Assembly: GCA_945947045.1 (NCBI GenBank)
Contig: CAMEXG010000052.1
Span: 1-11,804 of the forward strand
Reading direction: 5' to 3'
Origin: an uncultured Spirochaetales bacterium
GTDB taxonomy: Bacteria; Spirochaetota; Spirochaetia; Sphaerochaetales; Sphaerochaetaceae
Length of the DNA: 11,804 nt
Shown here piece after piece: positions 1 through 5,594 of this stretch (position 1 is the first letter of the stretch; every line of letters starts with the position of its first letter). The notes below the pieces were generated by a model that worked only from the letters and a program-made list of their open reading frames with translations, made no database searches and was not told the origin of the DNA. Position numbers and translations under genes: made by a program.

Positions 1-128
1 CCAATCCCTACTCCTGATGAGAATACTCCTATAGAACTATAATAGTGGAGGCTGCCTCCTCGTCTGGCAAATAAATTAAGGGGGCATAAAAGTAATAACA
101 GAAATACAACAATCATTATTTTCTTCAT
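1..128 (-). CDS. Secreted/outer-membrane protein, N-terminal fragment (runs off window)
   Basis: The minus strand from the ATG at 126-128 reads 42 codons without a stop to the window edge. The product starts MKKIMIVVFLLLLLCPLNLF and then A-R-R-G-G-S-L-H-Y-Y. This is a classic signal peptide: a basic n-region (K2, K3), a hydrophobic core at residues 4-19, and a probable signal peptidase I site after Ala21. Cys15 is followed by Pro-Leu-Asn, so a lipobox is unlikely. The mature start (rich in Gly, Ser, Tyr and Val) would suit a beta-barrel outer-membrane protein, but too little is visible to name a family. The start is supported by a strong GGAGG Shine-Dalgarno at 137-141, 8 nt from the ATG, and by an extended -10 promoter further upstream. 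It is divergent from parE. Confidence 0.8.
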   Translation of the reverse strand, partial: MKKIMIVVFLLLLLCPLNLFARRGGSLHYYSSIGVFSSGVGI

Positions 129-136
129 TACATCTG

Positions 137-161
137 CCTCCAGAAAAATTCTATCATAACA
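137..161 (-). promoter_or_regulatory. Extended -10 promoter and GGAGG ribosome binding site for the divergent secreted-protein gene
   Basis: On the minus strand TGT-TATGAT (plus-strand 161-153) is an extended -10 element of TGn-TATAAT type. The upstream -35 region has only a weak match (TTTCTA, 17 nt spacer). The predicted transcription start is near 146, which gives a leader of about 18 nt carrying the GGAGG ribosome binding site at 137-141. Seen directly: the motifs and their spacing. Inferred: promoter activity. Confidence 0.55.
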
Positions 162-222
162 GGCTCTAGTAATAATAGAAATTCTTATAAGGAAAGAGAA
201 TAAAACAAATAAAAATCCAAGT

Positions 223-252
223 TTGAAGAACTAGAGGAAATGACGCTATAAT
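223..252 (+). promoter_or_regulatory. Sigma70-type promoter of the parE-parC operon, probably giving a leaderless mRNA
   Basis: TTGAAG at 223-228 and a perfect TATAAT at 247-252 are separated by 18 nt. The usual start point, about 7 nt past the -10, falls at 259-260, on the A of the parE ATG. No Shine-Dalgarno lies at a usable distance: the only purine-rich candidate, AGAGGAA at 233-239, is 20 nt from the ATG and would lie upstream of the predicted transcript start. Confidence 0.6.
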
Positions 253-259
253 ATAAATT

Positions 260-2071
260 ATGGCGTATGACGAAAGTAACATAAGAACCCTCTCAAGTAT
301 AGAACATATTAGACAGCGTCCTGGAATGTATATAGGAAGATTGGGAAATGGATCCCACCCGGAGGACGGTATCTATATTCTCTTAAAAGAGGTCATCGAT
401 AACTCCATTGACGAATTTATGGAAGGGAATGGAAGTAAGATAGTTGTGACACTTGATGGACAAAAATGTAGTGTAAGAGACTATGGAAGAGGTATACCTC
501 TAAATAAGCTCATTGAGTGTGTATCTGTAATCAACACAGGTGCCAAGTATGACAACGAAGCCTTCCAATATTCCGTAGGATTAAATGGTGTAGGTACCAA
601 AGCTGTAAACGCTCTTTCATCATACTTTGAGATTACTTCCTGGAGAGAAGGGGAGTATATGCATGCCGTTTTTGAAAGGGGTGTGTTGAAACAGAAAGAA
701 AAGGGGAAAGGTGAAGAGCCTAATGGAACTTTTGTCTCCTTTATCCCTGATGACGACCCTGCCATCTTCGGTAAATACACTTATAACGAAGATTATATAA
801 AAGAAAGACTCTGGAATTATGCATACTTAAACAAGGGATTAACCATTACCTTTAATGGTAAGACAATAAGAAGCCCCGGCGGTCTTATGGATCTGGTTAA
901 GAAGATCCTTGGAGACGACGGCTTGTATCCTCTTATTAATTACAAAAGTAAGAACCTGGAGTTTTCATTTACTCATACAAACGGTTATGGTGAAAGTTAT
1001 CATAGTTACGTAAACGGTCAGTATACTTCTGACGGTGGAACACATGAGGCGGCATTTAAAGAAGGAGTATTAAAAGGAATAAACGAATTCTTCCATAAAA
1101 GCTGGGCCGCTCCAGAGATAAGAGACGGTATAGTTGCCACTGTTGCAATAAAAGTAATGAACCCTGTCTTCGAGTCTCAGACGAAGAATAAACTTGGTAA
1201 CACTGATGTCAGGACTTGGATAGTTCCAGAAGTCAAGGCTGCCGTCATCGATTGCCTGATGAAGAATAAAGACATTGCAAAAGGTCTTGAAGATAAGATA
1301 TTGAGCAATGAAAAGGTTCATAAAGAAGAGGCTGCGGTTAGAAACGGAGCAAAAGAAAAAGCCAAGAGAGTTGCTATCAACATCCCGAAGCTTAAAGAGT
1401 GCAGATATCATCTGAATTCTGCTCCTGCCTCTCACAGATCTGAAGCCGAGAAGTCCATGATCTTCCTTACAGAGGGAGACTCCGCAGCAGGAACAATAAC
1501 GAAATCCCGTAACAGCGACTATCAGGCCATCTTCGCCCTCAGAGGAAAAATCTTAAATGTCCAGGGAAAGAACAGAACTGAGATATATAAAAACGAAGAG
1601 CTCTACAATATGATGATTGCCCTGGGAATCGAGGAGAGCATCGAGAATCTCAGATATGGAAAAGTTGTCATAGCAACCGATGCCGATGTCGACGGGTTCC
1701 ATATCCGCATTCTCATTATGACTTACTTCTTTACGTATTTCGAGGAGTTGATAGAACAGGGAAGGCTCTTTATTCTTGAGACGCCTCTTTTCAGGGTGAG
1801 AAATAAAAAAGAGAATTGCTACTGTTACTCTGAAGAAGAGAGAGATGAGGCGATTAAGAAAATAAAGGGAGCTGAAGTAACAAGGTTCAAGGGACTTGGA
1901 GAAATCAGCCCAAATGAATTTAAAGCTTTCATAGGCGACGAAATAAGACTTGTTCCCGTCACTTATGACAGCCTTGCAGAAATTAGACGTGAAATGGAGT
2001 TCTATATGGGAGACAACACTCCTGATAGAAGAGATTTCATAATGGAGAACTTGTTGGATGGCACGAGCTGA
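260..2071 (+). CDS. parE: DNA topoisomerase IV subunit B (type IIA topoisomerase ATPase/Toprim subunit)
   Basis: This is the ATP-driven subunit of a type II topoisomerase, which works with ParC to pass one duplex through another. The GHKL ATPase domain lies at about residues 15-225: catalytic Glu44 and Mg-ligand Asn48 in KEVIDNSIDE, Asp74 before GRG, and the ATP lid GLNGVGTKAVNALS at 107-120. The transducer domain follows, with the QTK loop at 307-309. The Toprim domain has EGDSAAG at 405-411, LRGKILNV at 427-434 and DADVD at 474-478; FKGLGE lies near the C-terminus. At 603 residues it is slightly shorter than typical ParE and lacks the long insertion of enterobacterial GyrB. The start is fixed by an in-frame TAA at 254-256, directly upstream. 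ParE is preferred over GyrB because of the short partner without a GyrA box downstream; a GyrB label cannot be fully excluded. Confidence 0.92.
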   Translation: MAYDESNIRTLSSIEHIRQRPGMYIGRLGNGSHPEDGIYILLKEVIDNSIDEFMEGNGSKIVVTLDGQKCSVRDYGRGIPLNKLIECVSVINTGAKYDNEAFQYSVGLNGVGTKAVNALSSYFEITSWREGEYMHAVFERGVLKQKEKGKGEEPNGTFVSFIPDDDPAIFGKYTYNEDYIKERLWNYAYLNKGLTITFNGKTIRSPGGLMDLVKKILGDDGLYPLINYKSKNLEFSFTHTNGYGESYHSYVNGQYTSDGGTHEAAFKEGVLKGINEFFHKSWAAPEIRDGIVATVAIKVMNPVFESQTKNKLGNTDVRTWIVPEVKAAVIDCLMKNKDIAKGLEDKILSNEKVHKEEAAVRNGAKEKAKRVAINIPKLKECRYHLNSAPASHRSEAEKSMIFLTEGDSAAGTITKSRNSDYQAIFALRGKILNVQGKNRTEIYKNEELYNMMIALGIEESIENLRYGKVVIATDADVDGFHIRILIMTYFFTYFEELIEQGRLFILETPLFRVRNKKENCYCYSEEERDEAIKKIKGAEVTRFKGLGEISPNEFKAFIGDEIRLVPVTYDSLAEIRREMEFYMGDNTPDRRDFIMENLLDGTS

Positions 2072-4031
2072 AAAACTATATAAAGACTATTTTCTTGAGT
2101 ACGCTTCATATGTAATCAGAGATAGAGCCATTCCCGATCTCTTGGATGGCTTTAAGCCTGTTCAGAGGAGAATTCTCCATACGATGATCTCTATTGACGA
2201 CGGCCGATTCAATAAGGTTGCAGGAGTTGTGGGCGAGTGTATGAAATACCATCCCCATGGAGACTCTTCAATCTACGGTGCTTTGGTCAATATCGAGAAT
2301 GACGGTCTTTTTATTGAAGGCCAAGGAAACTACGGAAACATTCTCACAGGTGACAGTGCAGCCGCCGCCAGATACATCGAGTGCCGTCTTAAGCCTTTTG
2401 CAAAGAAAGTATTGTACTCTCCTGAGATTACTGAATATGTAGATTCATATGACGGAAGAAACAAGGAGCCTGTTGTATTTCAGGCAAAAGTGCCTATAGT
2501 AGCCATTACAGGTACCAGCGGTATCGCCGTCGGTATGTCTACAAAGATTCTTCCCCATAATATTCTTGAGGTGTTGGAATGTCAGAAGAAGGCTTTAAGA
2601 GGCGAAGATTTTGAAATCTATCCAGACTTTCCTACTGGAGGAACTGTAGATGTCTCTGAATATGATGACGGCAAAGGAAGGGTGACGGTAAGGGCGAAGT
2701 TTAATACCTCTGACCCCAAGAAACTTATTATCGAAGAGCTGCCATATGAAGTTACATCATCTTCTCTTATTGAATCTATAAAGAAGGCTGATGCCAACGG
2801 GCAGTTAAAGATAGCGTCAATCAATGACTACACGGCAGAGAAGGCGAACATTGAAATCTGTTGGCAGAGAAACGTTTACTCTGAAGATATGGTCGATCTT
2901 TTGTACGCTACTACAGACTGCCAGAAGAAGATCAGTGTAAATCCTCTTGTCATTGTCGACGGACTTCCTAAAGTCGTAGGAATAAGTGATCAGATCAAGT
3001 TCCATGCAAACCATCTTGTCGAGACTCTTAGAAAAGAGCTGAACATTGAAATGGGGCATTTGAGAGATAAGCTTAGGGCAAGAACGCTGGAGCGTATCTT
3101 CATTGAGGAGCGAATATATAAGAGAATTGAGAGTAAAGAGTCTGCTGAAGCTGTCGAAAAGGCGGTAGTGACAGGATTTAAACCTTTCATGTCTGAGATT
3201 GGCGATGTTCTCCCTACCCATGACGATATAGAAAGACTCTTAAAGATTCCAATTAGAAGAATCTCTCTTTTTGACATTGAAAAAAATAGGGAAGAGATCA
3301 GGCAGATTGAGGCCGACATTGCTCAATGTATAAATAGATTGAATAACATCATCGATTATGCTGAAGACTATATTACAGAACTTGAGGGCATGTTCGATCC
3401 TTCTGTTTATGGAAGAAAGAGCGATATAGGACAGATTGAACATAAGAGTGCAAAGGAAGTGGCTGTCAGGAACATGGATGTCAGATATGACCCTGAAACA
3501 GGATATCTCGGCACCAGTGTAAAAACAGGCGAAAGCCTTTTGAAAATCAGCACATACGACAGAATCTTCTATATGAAGAATAATGGTGAGTATCGTGTCA
3601 CTACCATTACCGATAAGATATTTATCGGCAAAGAGGGAATATTTGATATCGATGTAGGCGAGAAAGAGGTCGTGTCCCAAAAGATATTTACGATGATTTA
3701 CCGGGACAAGGTAGGAGATAGAAAGCTTTGGATGATCAAGCGATTCCAGATTTCCGCCTTCTCTGTAGATAAGACTTATATCACTGTCCCGGATAAGGCT
3801 AAGATCAAGAAGATATGTCTCTATCCTTCTGCCATCATTCATGTGAAATACAAGGAAGGAATGAAGTATAGAGTTCTTGAAGAAGATTTTAGATTTGCAG
3901 ACTTCAAGATTCTCAAGTCATCCTCCGGTCTGGGTAATCAGCTGACGACAAAGGAACTTGAGAAACTAGTGATCAAACAGACTAAAGACACAAAGACCAG
4001 CCTTGAAGCTGAACCTACTCTTTTTGATTGA
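2058..4031 (+). CDS. parC: DNA topoisomerase IV subunit A (breakage-reunion subunit, short C-terminus)
   Basis: This subunit cuts and rejoins DNA through an active-site tyrosine. The winged-helix domain carries DGFKPVQRR at 30-38, the quinolone-region motif YHPHGDSSIYG at 64-74, and catalytic Tyr106 preceded by Arg105 in AAAARYIECR. The tower and coiled-coil dimer gate occupy about 180-460. The last 180 residues (for example YLGTSVKTGES at 483-493) resemble only part of a beta-pinwheel, and no GyrA-box (QRRGGKG) is present, which argues for topoisomerase IV over gyrase. The ORF overlaps the parE end by 14 bp. A GGAG at 2044-2047, inside parE, lies 10 nt from the ATG, so the two are probably translationally coupled. 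At 657 residues it is shorter than the proteobacterial (about 750) and Bacteroidota (about 900) proteins. Position 74 is Gly where many relatives have an acidic residue. Confidence 0.92.
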   Translation: MARAEKLYKDYFLEYASYVIRDRAIPDLLDGFKPVQRRILHTMISIDDGRFNKVAGVVGECMKYHPHGDSSIYGALVNIENDGLFIEGQGNYGNILTGDSAAAARYIECRLKPFAKKVLYSPEITEYVDSYDGRNKEPVVFQAKVPIVAITGTSGIAVGMSTKILPHNILEVLECQKKALRGEDFEIYPDFPTGGTVDVSEYDDGKGRVTVRAKFNTSDPKKLIIEELPYEVTSSSLIESIKKADANGQLKIASINDYTAEKANIEICWQRNVYSEDMVDLLYATTDCQKKISVNPLVIVDGLPKVVGISDQIKFHANHLVETLRKELNIEMGHLRDKLRARTLERIFIEERIYKRIESKESAEAVEKAVVTGFKPFMSEIGDVLPTHDDIERLLKIPIRRISLFDIEKNREEIRQIEADIAQCINRLNNIIDYAEDYITELEGMFDPSVYGRKSDIGQIEHKSAKEVAVRNMDVRYDPETGYLGTSVKTGESLLKISTYDRIFYMKNNGEYRVTTITDKIFIGKEGIFDIDVGEKEVVSQKIFTMIYRDKVGDRKLWMIKRFQISAFSVDKTYITVPDKAKIKKICLYPSAIIHVKYKEGMKYRVLEEDFRFADFKILKSSSGLGNQLTTKELEKLVIKQTKDTKTSLEAEPTLFD

Positions 4032-4038
4032 GGATAAT

Positions 4039-4731
4039 ATGTTGGAAAAGAACAGAATTCTTTATGAAGACAACCACTTGATAGTAGTAAACAAAAGGGT
4101 AGGTGAATTAGTCCAGGGCGATGAAACCGGTGACAGGACTCTTGCCGATGATGTAAAAGAATATCTCAAAGTCACTTACAATAAGCCTGGGAATGTTTAT
4201 CTTGGCATACCCCATCGCTTGGATAGGCCAACCAGTGGCATTGTTGTGTATGCAAAAACAGAGAAAGCTCTTATTAGACTCAATGAGATGTTTCGAGGAT
4301 CGGGTGTAAAGAAAGTGTATTGGGCCATTGTAGATAAGCGTCCAATCAAAGAAAGCTCCGCTTTGATTCACTATATAGTGAGAAACAGCGAGACGAATAA
4401 AAGTATCGCATACTCTGTAGAGAAGAAGGGCAGTAAGATAGCAAAGCTGGATTATACCCTTCTTGCCTCTTCAGATAACTATCACTTATTGGAGATCAAT
4501 CTACATACAGGGCGTCATCACCAGATCAGGGCTCAGCTTGCAGCCATAGGCCTTCATATTAAAGGTGATTTGAAATATGGTGCTGCAAGAAGCAACAAAG
4601 ACGGAGGAATCTGCCTTCATGCCAGGTCTATTACTTTCATTCACCCTGTAAAAAAGACAGAGCTGAAGATAATAGCACCACCACCAAGTGACAACCTTTG
4701 GTCTTGCTTTTTGGGAAAAGTAGAGGAATAG
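4039..4731 (+). CDS. RluA-family RNA pseudouridine synthase
   Basis: This enzyme converts specific uridines in rRNA or tRNA to pseudouridine. The 230-residue protein is a catalytic domain without an N-terminal S4 domain. Catalytic Asp62 sits in the family signature HRLDRPTSG (59-67). The LHTGRHHQIRAQLA block at 155-168 and the C-terminal CLHARSITFIHP block (192-203) are also RluA hallmarks. The RNA target cannot be read from the sequence. ATG 4039 is chosen because AGGA (4031-4034) precedes it by 4 nt and the homology begins at once (ILYEDNHLIVVNK). An in-frame TTG at 4003 would add 12 residues overlapping parC and has no comparable support. The gene starts 7 nt after the parC stop, so it is the third gene of the topoisomerase operon. 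Confidence 0.93.
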   Translation: MLEKNRILYEDNHLIVVNKRVGELVQGDETGDRTLADDVKEYLKVTYNKPGNVYLGIPHRLDRPTSGIVVYAKTEKALIRLNEMFRGSGVKKVYWAIVDKRPIKESSALIHYIVRNSETNKSIAYSVEKKGSKIAKLDYTLLASSDNYHLLEINLHTGRHHQIRAQLAAIGLHIKGDLKYGAARSNKDGGICLHARSITFIHPVKKTELKIIAPPPSDNLWSCFLGKVEE

Positions 4732-4787
4732 AGATTTAGAGCACTCTGATTATTCCCAATGTGTCTCTTTCTAAGATTTCATTGTGG

Positions 4788-4814
4788 GCTGGAGGATATC
4801 TTCCAGCTGTTTTT
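4788..4814 (+). terminator. Rho-independent terminator of the parE-parC-rluA-type operon
   Basis: The stem GCTGGAGG (4788-4795) pairs with CTTCCAGC (4800-4807), 8 bp with one G-T pair, around an ATAT loop. It is followed by TGTTTTT at 4808-4814. It lies 57 nt after the pseudouridine synthase stop. The other strand has no T-run next to the stem, so it acts on plus-strand transcription. Confidence 0.85.
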
Positions 4815-4917
4815 CTATGGAAAAAACAGAGGAAATATTGGAGAAAGGAATCGAGGGTTTATATGATTGTACTTCGACAATAGAAAATATTCTGCATTAA
4901 TTACCCTAACTAACCAA

Positions 4918-5029
4918 ATAATATGATTTTGCTGCTCATCTTCCAAGGAGGCGCCTCCTTGTTCCTTTGGTCTTCTAGCCCTTAAGCCAGTGAGGTGTCT
5001 CCTCAAAGGGAAGATGAATCCCATATTAT
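4918..5029. repeat. 112-nt branched inverted-repeat element (possible REP/MITE-like element or structured RNA)
   Basis: The ends ATAATATG (4918-4925) and CATATTAT (5022-5029) are complementary. Inside, TCATCTTCC (4936-4944) pairs with GGAAGATGA (5009-5017). Inside that lie the perfect palindrome CAAGGAGGCGCCTCCTTG (4944-4961), the pair CTTTG/CAAAG (4965-4969 with 5004-5008), and a competing hairpin TGAGG-TGTCT-CCTCA (4991-5005). The folding is nested and branched. There is no T-run, so it is not a simple terminator. No target-site duplication is obvious. It could be a mobile palindromic repeat or the core of a small RNA; the sequence alone does not decide. Confidence 0.5.
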
Positions 5030-5088
5030 CTCTTCGATAATTACACGGATGCCGTGGATTCTCCTTGCTTTATCCCGAATAATATAAA

Positions 5089-5143
5089 GCCCTCTCTGAT
5101 AACTAATTCTTGAAATAGAGAGTGGGCGAAAGGAAGATTGCCC
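5089..5143. other. Overlapping alternative stem-loops
   Basis: GGGC at 5124-5127 can pair upstream with GCCC at 5089-5092 (extended by TCTCT 5093-5097 with AGAGA across a 2-nt bulge) or downstream with GCCC at 5140-5143. The two pairings exclude each other. No downstream gene on either strand makes this an attenuator, so its role is unknown and it may be chance. Confidence 0.25.
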
Positions 5144-5152
5144 GAAAGTCAT

Positions 5153-5237
5153 AAGTAAGTATCATGCAATAATGGAGAATAAACTGACATGGTTTTTCCT
5201 ATGATACACATTCACTCTTTTCTTCTATTACTTACTT
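5153..5237. repeat. Bulged long-arm inverted repeat
   Basis: AAGTAAGT (5153-5160) is complementary to ACTTACTT (5230-5237). The adjoining GTATCAT (5159-5165) is complementary to ATGATAC (5201-5207). Both helices can form in one structure with a 24-nt one-sided bulge (5208-5231) and a 35-nt loop. The arms are A/T-rich, so stability would be modest. Confidence 0.35.
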
Positions 5238-5424
5238 CAATGTCCATTCGAATAATATCGTAATATTCAGAGTAGGCTTTTTTTGTTTAGACAATACATT
5301 CTCCTGGGATGGAAACTACCTCTTTTATGTCTTATTTATTATCTATGGCTAGTAGGCCTATGTATAATACATAAGAGATGATTATTTAGACAATGAAAAA
5401 TCCCGATCGATAATAAATGAGATT

Positions 5425-5460
5425 AAAATTGAAATAGAAAGAGCTGGCAATCGCCAGCTC
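5425..5460 (-). terminator. Rho-independent terminator of the minus-strand operon
   Basis: GAGCTGGC (5441-5448) and GCCAGCTC (5453-5460) form a perfect 8-bp stem with a 4-nt loop. On the minus strand the stem is followed by TTTCTATTTCAATTTT (plus-strand 5440-5425), a U-rich tract. It lies about 135 nt after the stop of the U32 gene. The plus strand has no T-run after the stem, so it is oriented for the minus-strand operon. Confidence 0.8.
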
Positions 5461-5594
5461 TCTCATGTATATACGGAAAAGGGTCTGAAAATCCCAAACT
5501 TTAATCTGAATTCATCTAAACATGGAAAAAGTTGCCTGTCAACTACCGCACTTGAATTTACCCGTTACATTTATAGTTATTGTTAACCATAGGT

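Larger units (their letters stand above)
4732..5594. other. Convergent 863-bp intergenic region, no convincing protein gene, rich in inverted repeats
   Basis: The region lies between the ends of two converging operons. It holds the plus-strand terminator (4788-4814), a 112-nt branched palindromic element (4918-5029), a small perfect hairpin (CACGG-ATG-CCGTG, 5044-5056), a nested GCCC/GGGC arrangement (5089-5143), a long-armed inverted repeat (5153-5237) and the minus-strand terminator (5425-5460). A 10-bp direct repeat TTTAGACAAT occurs at 5286-5295 and 5385-5394. Short open frames lack family resemblance and good ribosome binding sites. I looked for landmarks of tRNA, tmRNA, RNase P RNA and SRP RNA and recognised none. 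Confidence 0.7.

Noticed and set aside
3240..3842. 200-residue open frame antisense to parC
   Set aside because: Frame shadow of a strongly recognised gene; no start signals and no domain-like sequence.
4003..4038. Upstream TTG start for the pseudouridine synthase
   Set aside because: Would overlap parC by 29 nt, has no better ribosome binding site, and adds residues outside the family's usual N-terminus.
4815..5024. 69-residue minus-strand open frame in the convergent gap
   Set aside because: Its first third is simply the translation of the palindromic element, there is no good Shine-Dalgarno, and the plus-strand 3' end carries a terminator. No family resemblance.
5044..5056. Perfect CACGG/CCGTG hairpin as a terminator or riboswitch stem
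   Set aside because: Only 5 bp with a 3-nt loop, no T-run on either strand and no adjacent gene start.
5271..5284. T7 run at 5278-5284 as a terminator
   Set aside because: No G/C-rich stem precedes it.
5340..5368. TATAAT at 5363-5368 as a promoter
   Set aside because: No -35 match at 16-18 nt (TATCTA), TG lies one base too close for an extended -10, and the ATG codons downstream meet stops within a few codons.
5286..5394. 10-bp direct repeat TTTAGACAAT (5286-5295, 5385-5394) as an attachment site or target duplication
   Set aside because: The 99-nt spacing holds no element-like ends or gene, and a 10-bp A/T-rich match can arise by chance.
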